The notes under the pieces are model-generated. The model was not told the origin of the DNA and did not search any database. It saw only the letters and a program-made list of their open reading frames with translations. Below, piece by piece: positions 17,587 to 27,257 of a DNA stretch of 45,288 nucleotides. This stretch comes from Oceanobacillus damuensis (GTDB taxonomy: Bacteria; Bacillota; Bacilli; Bacillales; Amphibacillaceae): positions 1-45,288 of the forward strand of contig NZ_LQNF01000033.1 in the NCBI RefSeq assembly GCF_001618145.1. The letters run 5' to 3'. The position numbers and the translations under genes were made by a program. Numbering within the stretch: the first letter of the stretch is position 1; each line of letters starts with the position of its first letter.

Positions 17587-19401
17587 ATGTCAATCACAAC
17601 TACAACAAGATGGAGCCGTTCCGATGTACCAGAGGAACAGACATGGGATTTAACTGATTTATTTCCTCATGAAGCAGCCTGGGTACAAGAGCTTGTCAAC
17701 ATCCAGAAAGCTGTAAGCGAAGTTACTGATTATAAAGGGAAATTAAATTCTGATTCCGCAACTTTATTAAATGCATTACAAACATTGGAAGCTTTTCAGC
17801 AACGGGTAATTCGTGTTGCTGTTTATGCAAACCTTCGTTCAAGCGCAGATGGGTCAGATCCGGACAATCAACGAGATTCAGCGAAGGTATCTTCTGCAAT
17901 GGCCTCCATTAATGCAAAACTGTCCTTTTTCCAATCAGAATTACTGACTCTGTCAGCTGAAACGATTGAGCAGTTCCTAAATGAGCAGCCTGAATTGAAA
18001 ACATATCAGAAGATGCTGGAAGACTTGCTGGAAGATAAAGCACATACCCTTTCACCGGAAATGGAAGAAACACTTGCAGCACTGAGCGAAGTACATAATG
18101 CACCATATATGATTTATCAACGAAGCAAGTCTGCGGATATGGAGTTTGAATCCATTAATAACCCTGATGGCGTTGAACTGCCAATGTCGGCAGCTTTATA
18201 TGAAGACCGTTATGAGTTCTCGGCTGATACCAATACACGACGGGCTGCATATGACTCGTTTACAAAAACATTAAACCAATACAAGAACACTTTTGCTGCA
18301 ACCTATGCCACCGAGGTAACGAAACAAGTTACAATGTCAAAACTGCGCAATTATGATTCTGTTACAGATATGCTTTTGGCACCGCAGCAAGTAACGAAGG
18401 AAATGTATCATAATCAATTAGACGTTATCCAAAAAGAACTTGCACCACACATGCGGCGTTTTGCTAAGTTGAAAAAGGAAAAACTCGGTCTGGATGAAAT
18501 CCGCTATTGCGATTTGAAAGCACCTCTCGACCCTGAATTCAATCCAAAATCGACTTATGAAGATGCAACAGCAACAATACTAGAGGCGTTGAAAGTAATG
18601 GGGCCTGAATATACTGAAATAATGAGAGAAGGTATTGCCAATCGCTGGATCGATCGTTCGGATAATGTCGGAAAAGCAAATGGAGCATTCTGTTCAAGCC
18701 CGTATGGCATACATCCATACATCTTAATCACTTGGACCGATACAATGCGTGGTGCATTTGTACTTGCTCACGAGCTTGGGCATGCCGGACATTTCTACCT
18801 TGCAGGTAAAAATCAATCACTTGTGAACACCCGGCCTTCCACTTACTTTATTGAAGCACCTTCGACATTGAATGAGCTATTATTGGCAGAGCATTTAATG
18901 AAAAATACAGATGACGTCCGGATGAAACGCTGGGTCATTACACAGTTACTTGGAACGTACCATCACAACTTTGTAACGCATTTACTGGAAGGCGAATACC
19001 AGCGCCGTATCTATGACCTGGCAGAACAAGGGGTTCCGCTGACAGCAAATGTATTATGTAAAGAGAAACAAGAAGCACTTGAAAACTTCTGGGGAGAAGA
19101 AGTTACCTTTGATGAAGGAGCAGGACTCACCTGGATGCGTCAGCAACATTACTATATGGGACTGTACCCATACACCTACTCAGCTGGTCTGACTGTTTCA
19201 ACGGCAGTAGCCCAAAAAATTAAAAATGATGGCCAATCAGCAGTCGACAGCTGGCTTGATGTACTAAGGGCAGGTGGCACACAAAAACCGCTTGAACTCA
19301 TTAAACAAGCCGGAGTTGATATGTCCAAGCCAGACGCTATTAAAGTGGCTGTACACTATGTCGGTTCTCTAGTGGATGAATTAGTAAAGAGTTATGAATA
19401 A
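17587..19401 (+). CDS. pepF: Oligoendopeptidase F (M3B zinc metallopeptidase)
   Basis: Hydrolyses short peptides of roughly 7-17 residues in the cytosol. The 604-residue protein has the oligopeptidase F N-terminal domain (about 65-185) and the M3 catalytic domain with HELGH at 395-399 and the downstream Glu in FIEAPSTLNE. The start ATG at 17587 follows GGAAAGGGAG and gives the usual length. The 50-residue upstream extension of the frame is hydrophobic, lies over the intergenic region and has no ribosome site. A strong terminator follows. It is monocistronic. Confidence 0.95.
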   Translation: MSITTTTRWSRSDVPEEQTWDLTDLFPHEAAWVQELVNIQKAVSEVTDYKGKLNSDSATLLNALQTLEAFQQRVIRVAVYANLRSSADGSDPDNQRDSAKVSSAMASINAKLSFFQSELLTLSAETIEQFLNEQPELKTYQKMLEDLLEDKAHTLSPEMEETLAALSEVHNAPYMIYQRSKSADMEFESINNPDGVELPMSAALYEDRYEFSADTNTRRAAYDSFTKTLNQYKNTFAATYATEVTKQVTMSKLRNYDSVTDMLLAPQQVTKEMYHNQLDVIQKELAPHMRRFAKLKKEKLGLDEIRYCDLKAPLDPEFNPKSTYEDATATILEALKVMGPEYTEIMREGIANRWIDRSDNVGKANGAFCSSPYGIHPYILITWTDTMRGAFVLAHELGHAGHFYLAGKNQSLVNTRPSTYFIEAPSTLNELLLAEHLMKNTDDVRMKRWVITQLLGTYHHNFVTHLLEGEYQRRIYDLAEQGVPLTANVLCKEKQEALENFWGEEVTFDEGAGLTWMRQQHYYMGLYPYTYSAGLTVSTAVAQKIKNDGQSAVDSWLDVLRAGGTQKPLELIKQAGVDMSKPDAIKVAVHYVGSLVDELVKSYE

Positions 19402-19410
19402 TGTATAGGA

Positions 19411-19442
19411 AGATGACCAGCAATGGTGCTGGTCATCTTTTA
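19411..19442 (+). terminator. Terminator of pepF
   Basis: A 12-bp perfect stem AGATGACCAGCA (19411-19422) with its complement (19427-19438), tetraloop ATGG, then T residues. Confidence 0.9.
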
Positions 19443-19443
19443 C

Positions 19444-19545
19444 TTGGCAGATAGGAAACCAACATGGCTCCGCTTTGCATAGCCATGTTGGTTTCCTTTC
19501 TGAATAAGTGCAACTAAGTCTGTCACCGAAAGGCTTGGTGAGTTT
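19444..19545 (-). repeat. Rep-3 intergenic repeat, copy b
   Basis: A long hairpin (22-bp stem with one mismatch, 19448-19469 with 19481-19502) is followed by ATAAGTGCAACTAAG (19504-19518). It is the inverse of copy a (15072-15194), identical over that 15-mer and at the base of the hairpin, but the stem is much longer and its inner sequence differs while staying paired. Confidence 0.75.
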
Positions 19546-19666
19546 TTTAATGTGATGGAATGGGTTCTGGAAAGGTTAGGGGGTAGTGGTGCCGCTCATT
19601 TGGTCCATCATTTAATTATTATGCACCCCAAAGCAACCCTTAAATCATTTCTCCGGGAATACCCTG

Positions 19667-21073
19667 CTATCCATTCAAAAACTGTACCACTTCCGTTGCA
19701 CTTCTTTCTCCATGTTCGATGCAGTCTGGTATACCGACCCCATCATAGGAGCTGCCGGTTAAAATTAACCCAGGTAATTCCTTGGATACATTTGTACGCA
19801 CCTGAGATACCAGCTCCAGATGCCCTACATGGTATTGGGGCCTGGCATCTTTAAATCTTGTAATGATGCTGAATTCAGGTTTTGCTTTTATTTTCATAGT
19901 TTTATTCATATCTTTTAAAACAATGTCTGTTATTTCTTCATCCGATAAATCAACTATTTCCTGATCATCCGGTCTACCTACATAGCAACGGAATAGCGCT
20001 TTGCCTTCCGGTGTCGTGGTTGGCCATTTACGATGGGTCCATGTGCATGCAGTGATTCGGTAATTGCTGCTTCGGCTGACAAGGAACCCAGTGCCATCAA
20101 TGTCCTTCTTAATAGCTGCTTGATCAAAGGCCACAACGACATTTGCCGTCGATGTGGCAGGAATTTCATATAATTTCTTCAAAAAATCGTATTGACTGAG
20201 CATGCCAGGGACTGCTGTGTGAGGTGCAGCCATAATTACAGCATCTGCTTTGTACACTTTTCCGTCACTTAATAAGAGATGGTAGCCATGTTCTTTTTTC
20301 TCAATATGGTCAACAGCAGTGTTGATGCTTATTATTTTATCGTCCAGCTTTTCTATGAGTCCTTTTACCAGCGTTTCCATACCGTCTTCAAAAGAAAAGA
20401 ATAAACTTTCCGCCTGTTTCCCTTTAGAATGTTTCGAAGCCTTTGGCAATGTTCTTTGTAAACCCTTTATTAAACTTCCATGCTTTTGTTCTACTTGATG
20501 GAACATTGGGTAAATTGCTTTCAGACTCATTTTGTCGATATCGCCGGAATGAATGCCTGACAATAACGGATCAATCTGATTATCAACAAGATCATTGCCG
20601 AACCGCCGACGCATAAACATGCCAAGCGATTGGTCACCTTCAACCTTGCTTTTTGGCAAAACAAGATCCATCAGGGCACGCAGCTTTCCTTTTGATGAGA
20701 AGACATTGGAAGCCAGTAATGGGCGGATTTCTTTGGGAACCCCCATAAATGTCCCTTTAGGCATTTTATGTAATTTATTCTTTACCAAAATATAAGATTG
20801 TCCAGTTCCATTACGAACTGTCTGATCACTCAATCCAAGCTCTTCAACCAGTTTTACTGCTGCAGGTTTTCTGGCCAAAAGCGAATCGGGTCCGAGTTCA
20901 ATTGTAAAACCATCTCGCTTGATGCTCTTTATTTTGCCACCAAGGTGGCTGCTTGCTTCAACCAGTTTGACTTCAAACGGGAGATCATTTTCGCTTATTT
21001 GCTTTTGCAAATTGTAAGCGGCGGATAATCCTGTGATTCCGCCACCTACAATAACTATTTTTTTTGTGGCCAT
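19667..21073 (-). CDS. hemY: Coproporphyrinogen III oxidase, FAD-dependent (HemY/CgoX)
   Basis: Oxidises coproporphyrinogen III to coproporphyrin III in the Gram-positive coproporphyrin-dependent heme pathway. The protein was formerly called protoporphyrinogen oxidase. The roughly 468-residue protein opens with the FAD-binding VGGGITGLSAAYNL and ends with the second FAD motif, including GSSYDGVGIPDCIEHG. The start is ATG 21073, one base into the hemH stop (TGATG). The GTG just before it is an alternative adding one residue. It is the last gene of hemE-hemH-hemY and coupled to hemH. Confidence 0.95.
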   Translation of the reverse strand: MATKKIVIVGGGITGLSAAYNLQKQISENDLPFEVKLVEASSHLGGKIKSIKRDGFTIELGPDSLLARKPAAVKLVEELGLSDQTVRNGTGQSYILVKNKLHKMPKGTFMGVPKEIRPLLASNVFSSKGKLRALMDLVLPKSKVEGDQSLGMFMRRRFGNDLVDNQIDPLLSGIHSGDIDKMSLKAIYPMFHQVEQKHGSLIKGLQRTLPKASKHSKGKQAESLFFSFEDGMETLVKGLIEKLDDKIISINTAVDHIEKKEHGYHLLLSDGKVYKADAVIMAAPHTAVPGMLSQYDFLKKLYEIPATSTANVVVAFDQAAIKKDIDGTGFLVSRSSNYRITACTWTHRKWPTTTPEGKALFRCYVGRPDDQEIVDLSDEEITDIVLKDMNKTMKIKAKPEFSIITRFKDARPQYHVGHLELVSQVRTNVSKELPGLILTGSSYDGVGIPDCIEHGERSATEVVQFLNG

Positions 21074-22008
21074 CACACTTCACTCTTCACTTTGTTCAAC
21101 ACTACTTTTGTAAGTGTATGGATGAAGTCAGGGTGAACGTTTGGCATTTCAGGACGGTGGTATTTTGCTCCAACTTCATCACAAACAACTTTACATTCGT
21201 AATCGTTGTCATATAAGACTTCCAAATGATCTGCGATAAACCCGACTGGTGCATAGACAAATGAACGATACCCTTCTTTTTCATAAAGGTCACGTGTAAG
21301 GTCCTGCACATCAGGCCCTAACCATGGATCTGGAGTGTTTCCTTCACTTTGCCAGCCGATTGCATAGTTTTTGATATCAGCTTTTTCTGCGATAAGATCA
21401 GCAGTTTCTCTTAATTGATCCGGGTAGGGATCCCCATTTTGCAAAATTTTCTCAGGCAGACTATGTGCAGATACAATGAGTACGGCTTTCTCACGTTCTT
21501 CTGCAGGCATCTCTTCATAGATTTTGTTAATGCCATCGGCCCAGAACTGGATAAAACCCGGTTCTGCATACCAGTCTTTGACAGAATCAATTGTGATGTT
21601 GTATTTCTCTGCTTCTTTTGCAGCGCGCTCATTGTAGGATTTTACGCTGAAAGTTGAATAATGTGGAGCCAATACGATGGATACCGCTTCTGTGATACCA
21701 TCTTTTGCCATTTCTTCTACTGCATCTTCAATGAAAGGAGCAATATGCTTTAATCCAATATATGCTTTGAATTCATACTCATTTTGAGCTTCATTCAAAT
21801 TGGACTCCAAAGCATGTGCCTGGTCTTGCGTAATTTTTGCCAATGGAGAAGTTCCACCAATTGCTTTATAGCGGTCTTTTAAGTCCTGGAGCGCTTCAGG
21901 TTCTGGCTTTCTTCCATGGCGGATATGTGTGTAGTACGGTTCGATTTCTTCCTCTTTATTCGGCGTACCATATGCCATTACTAACAGTCCCATTCTTTTC
22001 TTTTCCAT
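21073..22008 (-). CDS. hemH: Coproporphyrin III ferrochelatase (HemH/CpfC)
   Basis: Inserts ferrous iron into coproporphyrin III. The 311-residue soluble form carries LLVMAYGTP near the N-terminus, the metal-site His in [11 protein letters not shown] (catalytic His about 184) and the conserved acidic residues near [18 protein letters not shown]. The start ATG follows AAGAGGTG. It lies 29 bp downstream of hemE and its stop overlaps the hemY start, so the three form one transcription unit. Confidence 0.97.
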   Translation of the reverse strand: MEKKRMGLLVMAYGTPNKEEEIEPYYTHIRHGRKPEPEALQDLKDRYKAIGGTSPLAKITQDQAHALESNLNEAQNEYEFKAYIGLKHIAPFIEDAVEEMAKDGITEAVSIVLAPHYSTFSVKSYNERAAKEAEKYNITIDSVKDWYAEPGFIQFWADGINKIYEEMPAEEREKAVLIVSAHSLPEKILQNGDPYPDQLRETADLIAEKADIKNYAIGWQSEGNTPDPWLGPDVQDLTRDLYEKEGYRSFVYAPVGFIADHLEVLYDNDYECKVVCDEVGAKYHRPEMPNVHPDFIHTLTKVVLNKVKSEV

Positions 22009-22037
22009 TTTTCTGCACCTCTTTGTAAAATTTTCAT

Positions 22038-23072
22038 CTATTTCTTTGTGTATGAATGAATAAACGCTGTCAATTTCTTCAATGTATCAGGTTTAATATC
22101 AGGCGTAACACCATGACCTAGATTGAAAACATATTTTCCTTGCTGCATCCCTTCGTCCAGAATTTCTTTTGTACGTTTCTCGATTGTTTCCCAATTAGTA
22201 AGCAAAATTGTCGGGTCAAGATTTCCTTGCACAACTTTAGTCACACCCATTTTACGTGCCTCCGTAATGGATGTGCGCCAATCAAGACCAATCACATCTA
22301 CAGGCAGGTCATTCCACTCAAGCAATAAGTGGCGTGCACCCACACCAAAGATAATTAGAGGTACATTGTGTTTTCTCAGTTCAGAAAAAATTCTTGTCAT
22401 TATCGGTTTGATAAATATACGATAGTCAGCTGCATTCAGGGAACCGACCCATGAATCAAAGATTTGAATGACCTTCACGCCCGCTTCAACTTGTGCATCC
22501 ACATAAGTGATGATCATATCTGCCAGCTTGTCCATCAATGCAAACCATGTTTCAGGCTCACTGTACATCAATGCTTTTGTTTTATTATAATTTTTTGATG
22601 GCCCTCCTTCAATCATGTAACTTGCCAATGTGAAAGGAGCTCCACTAAATCCGATTAACGGAACTTCAAGCTGTTCTTCCGTCAAAAGGCGAATTGTATC
22701 AAGTACATAAGGTATATCAGAAGCAGGATTTAATGCTCCCAATTTTTCCACATCATTGAAGTTACGAATCGGATTATGGATTACCGGACCAATACCGCTC
22801 TTTATTTCAACTTCCACTCCCATTGAAGGTAGCGGTGTCATGATATCCTTATATAAAATCGCTGCATCCACACCATAATTTTCTACTGGGAGCCTTGTTA
22901 CATACGCACATAATTCAGGCTGATGGGTGATTTCAAATAAAGAGTACTTTTCTTTCAGTTCACGATATTCAGGCTGGGAACGTCCGGCCTGCCTCATGAA
23001 CCATCCCGGAATAAAATCTGTCTGTTCCCCATTATAAGCTTTTAAAATTGTATCATTAATTATTTTAGACAT
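22038..23072 (-). CDS. hemE: Uroporphyrinogen III decarboxylase (HemE)
   Basis: Converts uroporphyrinogen III to coproporphyrinogen III, the substrate of HemY. The 344-residue protein has the signature [10 protein letters not shown] (22-31) and the second signature [17 protein letters not shown]. The start is ATG 23072 after AAGGGTGG. Twelve extra upstream residues in the longer frame ([12 protein letters not shown]) lie over that ribosome site and are rejected. It is the first gene of the heme operon. Confidence 0.97.
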   Translation of the reverse strand: MSKIINDTILKAYNGEQTDFIPGWFMRQAGRSQPEYRELKEKYSLFEITHQPELCAYVTRLPVENYGVDAAILYKDIMTPLPSMGVEVEIKSGIGPVIHNPIRNFNDVEKLGALNPASDIPYVLDTIRLLTEEQLEVPLIGFSGAPFTLASYMIEGGPSKNYNKTKALMYSEPETWFALMDKLADMIITYVDAQVEAGVKVIQIFDSWVGSLNAADYRIFIKPIMTRIFSELRKHNVPLIIFGVGARHLLLEWNDLPVDVIGLDWRTSITEARKMGVTKVVQGNLDPTILLTNWETIEKRTKEILDEGMQQGKYVFNLGHGVTPDIKPDTLKKLTAFIHSYTKK

Positions 23073-23240
23073 AAGTTTCCACCCTTTTGCACATTCTACT
23101 ATCTCCACTAACTACTATAGCCATTTCCTAAATCACTGTATAGTAAGTGTGATGGTTTGTCATGAATTTGTCTCATTTGGAAAAAGTTATAAAGTTCGGT
23201 AAAGATGACACTTGAATTTCTGACTTGATACTGTTCCTGT

Positions 23241-25412
23241 TTACCAATTCAATTCCACGATTTCAGATCTTCCACCTTCCAACTTGGTCAATGGGTCATA
23301 TGCTACAACATAGAATTTATTGTTGCCAAAAAGTGCATTGTTGATTGTATACTCTGTTTTACCTGTTACCTCACCAATACGCTTATCTATTCCTTCCCTC
23401 TGCTGATATATACGGTAAACAACCCTGTCATCGTCTGAGCCATCCCATGTCAGCTTCCCCCGTATCAGCGAAAATCCGCCAAGTTGGTATTCAGCTGATA
23501 AGTTCGTTACCTGAGGAAGAATGATCGGTTCAGGTAAGTCCTCCACATTCTCCGGTTTTGTAAAGTTCTCGGATAAGGAGCCACCGGACTGTTTATCAAC
23601 CTCTGTCAAAATAGACTTTGTCAGACTTGTTGGATAAGAACTGCCACCTGTCAGATAATGATCCTTATCTGATTTATCGAACCCCATCCATGCAGCTGTA
23701 ACATACTCCGGTGTATAGCCTACGAACCAGGCATCTTTTGTCTGTCCTTCCACATGTGGATGCTGAGTGGAACCAGTTTTGCCAGCCAAAGCTTTTGTAT
23801 ATTCCCCTGCTGTAGCTGTACCATTATCAACCGTTTCTTCTAGCATTTCGGTCATGTTCCAAGCGACCTGTGGACTGAAAACCTGTTCGGCTTCCACTTC
23901 CGATTCATAGACAACTTCATCATTTCTATCGATAATCTTATCGATTGTTGCAGACTGGACAATATCTCCATCTGCAGCAAATGACTGGTAGCTTTGTGCC
24001 ATCTGCAAAGGTGTAACACCTTTCGTCAAGCCTCCAAGAGCTATCGCCAAGCCTTCATCCTCAATCGGCATACCTAACTTTTCCAGATAACTTTTGGAAT
24101 AATCGACACCGATTTGGTCTAGAAGCCATACTGTTGATGTATTTTTTGAAGTCATTAATGCTTCATAAACGGTGACTGCATTTGTATACAAACCGTCCGA
24201 ATTTGAGACTGTATATTCACCAATTTGCTGATCGGGAAGAAGTGTAAACGGAGTATATTTCTCCTCCTGCATCAATGCCGGGCCATATACAGCGACAGGC
24301 TTAAACGTAGAACCAGGCTGCCGCTGAACGGTAACACGGTTCAAGTCTCCAAGCTGATAATTTCTTCCGCCAATAGCGGATACTATTTTTCCAGATCCTT
24401 CTTCCATCATCACGAAAGCACCTTCTACACCATCCGTATTGCCTGGGAAAAATTGATCATTTTGAAATTGCTCATAAACAATCTTTTGTATGTCACTATC
24501 TATATTGGCAATTATTCGATAACCGCCTCTTTTTAAGGCATCTACAGATAATTGATGCTGATCCGCAGCCTCTTTCATTACGAGATCGATATAGCTGTCT
24601 GTCCATGGTGTCGGTTCACTTTGCTGAACAGACAGGCCTAGTGTCTTTCTTTGTTCATCAATTCTAGTCTCCGTTGAAATATAGCCTGCGTCTTCCATCG
24701 ATTGAAGCACAATATTTCTTCTATCCAGTGCTTTGTCAGGATGATTTATTGGAGAATAACCATTTGGAGCTTTTACAAGACCCGCAATCATGGCCGCTTC
24801 AGCCAAGGTTAAATCTTCCACCGACTTTGAGAAAAAATGATTGGAGGCAGCTTCCACACCATATAGCCCATGGCCAAAGTAAACTTCATTCATATATAAT
24901 TCCAGTATGCTGTCTTTGGAAATGTTTCTTTCCATATAAATGGCCGCCATGGCCTCTTTGATCTTACGGGTCCACGTTTTATCGTTGGAGAGAAACAAAT
25001 TTTTTGCAAGCTGCTGTGTTATCGTACTTGCACCTTCCACTTTACTCATTGCAATAATATCGCGGTATACAGCTCGCATGATAGATTTTATATCTAAACC
25101 CGAATGCTCATAAAACCTTCTATCCTCTATGGCAATAAACGCATTTTTCAGATGTTCGGGCGTCTGATCGATTGTTACGGGAGAACGATTTTCATTATAT
25201 ATCTTACCGACTACCTCCCCATCCCGAGTCTCAATGGTAGTAGCAGCATCCAATATGAAATCCGCTTCATTCACAACCAGTTTTCCACCATAAAACAATG
25301 CACCAAAACTAAGAAGGCCAACTATTAAAATGGGTACAATAAACCATAAAAGTAGTTTCACTTTTTTAGGCAGAAAAAACCTTTTATCGTTTTCCTTTAT
25401 TTTTTTAAACAT
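23241..25412 (-). CDS. pbpF: Class A penicillin-binding protein PbpF
   Basis: Bifunctional peptidoglycan glycosyltransferase/transpeptidase anchored by one N-terminal span (about 20-42). The 723-residue protein has the GT51 catalytic Glu in AIEDRRFYEH (about 96), then GASTITQQLAKN. The transpeptidase motifs are STFK (368-371), SKN (422-424) and KTGS (545-548). The C-terminus (about 625-723) looks like a fibronectin-III-type module. The start ATG 25412 follows AGAGGTGA; ten upstream residues in the longer frame include that site. It follows the B. subtilis order pbpF-hemE, about 170 bp downstream of the divergent hmoB control region. Confidence 0.95.
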   Translation of the reverse strand: MFKKIKENDKRFFLPKKVKLLLWFIVPILIVGLLSFGALFYGGKLVVNEADFILDAATTIETRDGEVVGKIYNENRSPVTIDQTPEHLKNAFIAIEDRRFYEHSGLDIKSIMRAVYRDIIAMSKVEGASTITQQLAKNLFLSNDKTWTRKIKEAMAAIYMERNISKDSILELYMNEVYFGHGLYGVEAASNHFFSKSVEDLTLAEAAMIAGLVKAPNGYSPINHPDKALDRRNIVLQSMEDAGYISTETRIDEQRKTLGLSVQQSEPTPWTDSYIDLVMKEAADQHQLSVDALKRGGYRIIANIDSDIQKIVYEQFQNDQFFPGNTDGVEGAFVMMEEGSGKIVSAIGGRNYQLGDLNRVTVQRQPGSTFKPVAVYGPALMQEEKYTPFTLLPDQQIGEYTVSNSDGLYTNAVTVYEALMTSKNTSTVWLLDQIGVDYSKSYLEKLGMPIEDEGLAIALGGLTKGVTPLQMAQSYQSFAADGDIVQSATIDKIIDRNDEVVYESEVEAEQVFSPQVAWNMTEMLEETVDNGTATAGEYTKALAGKTGSTQHPHVEGQTKDAWFVGYTPEYVTAAWMGFDKSDKDHYLTGGSSYPTSLTKSILTEVDKQSGGSLSENFTKPENVEDLPEPIILPQVTNLSAEYQLGGFSLIRGKLTWDGSDDDRVVYRIYQQREGIDKRIGEVTGKTEYTINNALFGNNKFYVVAYDPLTKLEGGRSEIVELNW

Positions 25413-25542
25413 ATGTTCACCTCTACACAAATACATTCTCATTATACGACATTTTTCGCCAACGTTAAAGAATATACTTCATATTACTTAATAATTATTT
25501 TAAATAACCTTTAGTGTAGTTATTTTGGATAAAGGGTAATAT

Positions 25543-25556
25543 GATTATATATAATC
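25543..25556 (+). promoter_or_regulatory. Palindrome over the -10 of hmoB
   Basis: GATTATATATAATC is a perfect 14-bp palindrome that contains TATAAT (25550-25555), about 20 bp before the hmoB ATG. A -35 TTGGAT at 25525 has a long 19-bp spacer. It may be a repressor site or simply an AT-rich -10 region; it does not match a Fur box well. Confidence 0.35.
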
Positions 25557-25574
25557 GATCAAGGGGGCTGTTTT

Positions 25575-26078
25575 ATGAAGGCGTATATGACTAGCGGAAC
25601 TATTGATTACCTAAAAGGAATTGATCAGGAATATCCAGATCTTCATCTTTATCTGATGACCAACAGTGAAGGTGGAATCGCTTATTACGAAAATAGCGAG
25701 AAAAAAATATTTAATGCTGGCCGTGTATTTGAGGTCGTCATGCAAACAGGCGAGATTCAGGAGGAAGGATACGTTGTTATGAACAATATTCCTGTATCTG
25801 ATGAAAGTAAACCTGGTTTTGAGCATCGCTTCAAGAATCGTAGGAATACAGTTGAAACAATGCCAGGCTTCCAAGCATTCCGATTACTAAAACCTCTCCA
25901 GGGTAATACGTATGTTGTATTTACACAATGGGGTTCAGTTGCAGACTTTGACAATTGGAAGGATTCCGAGCAGTTCAAGGAAGCACATAAAAACCAGCAA
26001 GCTAAACAACCTGCTTATACAAATGAAAGACCCTTCCTGACCACATGCAACATGTATATTGAAGATGAGGACGAATAA
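25575..26078 (+). CDS. hmoB: Heme-degrading monooxygenase HmoB
   Basis: An IsdG-like enzyme that opens heme with release of iron, matching B. subtilis YhgC/HmoB in length (167 versus about 166). The N-terminal half is a degenerate ferredoxin-like domain. The C-terminal ABM domain (about 75-165) has the N-terminal strand GFEHRFKNRRNTVETMPGFQ, the W in FTQWGSVADFDNW and the conserved His in KEAHKN. The start ATG lies 7 nt after AAGGGGG. It is divergent from pbpF and next to the heme biosynthesis genes. The 3' side is closed by a repeated hairpin (Rep-4). Confidence 0.92.
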   Translation: MKAYMTSGTIDYLKGIDQEYPDLHLYLMTNSEGGIAYYENSEKKIFNAGRVFEVVMQTGEIQEEGYVVMNNIPVSDESKPGFEHRFKNRRNTVETMPGFQAFRLLKPLQGNTYVVFTQWGSVADFDNWKDSEQFKEAHKNQQAKQPAYTNERPFLTTCNMYIEDEDE

Positions 26079-26121
26079 ATTGAAAGTACATGCGTTGTGG
26101 TGTTGCTACCTATTAGAAGCG

Positions 26122-26300
26122 GTAAAAAAAGGTAAGTGGCTGGACATAACTAAAAGTACCATTACTAAAAACAAATGATGAGATAAGCAAGTTTTAAAAG
26201 GAAAAAATCCGAACTAGTTCGAATTCTAACGAAAGAATTCTGAGTCATAGTTCGGATTTTTCTATAACTAAACCACTTTTGTCCCAGCCTCTTCTATATT
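26122..26300 (-). repeat. Rep-4 terminator-bearing repeat, copy a
   Basis: A unit of about 170 bp that is also present, inverted, at 30440-30595. Its core is a hairpin with 13-bp arms AAAAATCCGAACT (26203-26215) and AGTTCGGATTTTT (26249-26261). Flanks shared with copy b include GTGGTTTAGTTATAG on one side and CTTGCTTATCT on the other. It ends near TTTGTCCCAGCCTC, a motif I recall at the edge of intergenic repeats of low-GC Gram-positives. It sits between convergent hmoB and the thioredoxin-like gene and can terminate both. Confidence 0.85.
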
Positions 26301-26316
26301 AAACATACATGCTTGC

Positions 26317-26796
26317 TCAGTTTAAAACATACTCATCAAAGAATGCTTCGTATTCTTCTTCAGGGTATTGTCCGACCAGACGGGATACTTCTTCTCCATT
26401 TTCATAATGAACCAATGTCGGCGTTGACTCGATGCCATATGCAATTCCTTGCTGTCCAAATTCAAGTAAGTTGAATTTCTTCATATCGACGTCCATATCT
26501 TCAGCTAATGGCGCAAGATATGGCGTTGTATTTTGACAATACACACAGGTAGGACTGTAAAAATAAACCGTTACTTCTTCACCATTACTAATCTTTTCAT
26601 TTAACTCATCCGGAAGTATCTGGTTTTGATATAACGGTTCATCCAGCTGATCGATTGTAGCCTGGTCCAGATTATTGGTTCCATATGGATTTTCGCTGCT
26701 TTCCAGTGCCTGGTTATTCTTATAGTCAATAACAAAATACAATGCAACAAATAGAACGACAATTGCTCCGATAATAATTAACATTTTCTTTCCCAT
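26317..26796 (-). CDS. Membrane-anchored thioredoxin-like thiol-disulfide oxidoreductase
   Basis: A 159-residue protein with an N-terminal span (about 5-23) and an extracytoplasmic thioredoxin fold. The active site is CVYC (84-87, in SPTCVYC), followed by the cis-Pro loop ESTPTLVHY. The ATG follows GGAGG, and the ORF begins 4 bp after the bdbC stop, so the two are one operon. BdbC is the DsbB-like reoxidase of such proteins, so this is probably its partner (BdbA/BdbD-type), catalysing disulfide formation in exported proteins. Which Bdb name applies is not clear from sequence alone. Confidence 0.88.
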   Translation of the reverse strand: MGKKMLIIIGAIVVLFVALYFVIDYKNNQALESSENPYGTNNLDQATIDQLDEPLYQNQILPDELNEKISNGEEVTVYFYSPTCVYCQNTTPYLAPLAEDMDVDMKKFNLLEFGQQGIAYGIESTPTLVHYENGEEVSRLVGQYPEEEYEAFFDEYVLN

Positions 26797-26799
26797 ACG

Positions 26800-27225
26800 T
26801 TATTTCCTCCTCTGTTCTTTAAGCAGCATTAGATGCAGAATAAATATCACGATAAATGCTATTCCAGCCATGAAAGGTATTGTAATAAAACCAAAGGCAT
26901 TCACATACACGGCATTACATGGTACCCCGCCACTGCATGATCCACCCAACTCCTGAAGTGCGGGAACTTTCTGAAGCATATAATGATAGATTGAAACAAA
27001 CATTCCAATCCCACTCAGGATTAAACCAGGCAATGCGATGGAAATTTCCTTCTTAATTGCAGCAACCCCATAAATAACTACAAGTGGATACATTAATATA
27101 CGCTGGTACCAGCATAATTCACATGGAATATACCCCATTACCTCCGAATAGAACAGGCTGCCAGCCATCGCCAGAAAGGCCTGCACCCAAATGAGCAACA
27201 GTAGATTTTCTGCTTTCTTGGTCAT
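26800..27225 (-). CDS. bdbC: Disulfide bond formation protein BdbC (DsbB family)
   Basis: A quinone-linked membrane oxidase that regenerates the extracytoplasmic thiol oxidase. The roughly 141-residue protein has four spans, a first cysteine pair CELC (about 35-38, in YIPCELCWYQR) and a second pair in GGSCSGGVPCN. The start is probably ATG 27225, 9 nt after GAGAGG; ATG 27231 is only 3 nt from it. It has its own promoter at 27264-27292 and leads the thioredoxin-like gene. Confidence 0.93.
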   Translation of the reverse strand: MTKKAENLLLLIWVQAFLAMAGSLFYSEVMGYIPCELCWYQRILMYPLVVIYGVAAIKKEISIALPGLILSGIGMFVSIYHYMLQKVPALQELGGSCSGGVPCNAVYVNAFGFITIPFMAGIAFIVIFILHLMLLKEQRRK

Positions 27226-27257
27226 AAGCATAGTCCTCTCTTATTTCTTTCTAGCAC

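Noticed and set aside
25543-25556. Fur or PerR box before hmoB
   Set aside because: The palindrome lacks the 7-1-7 TGATAAT / ATTATCA pattern of Fur and the PerR consensus.
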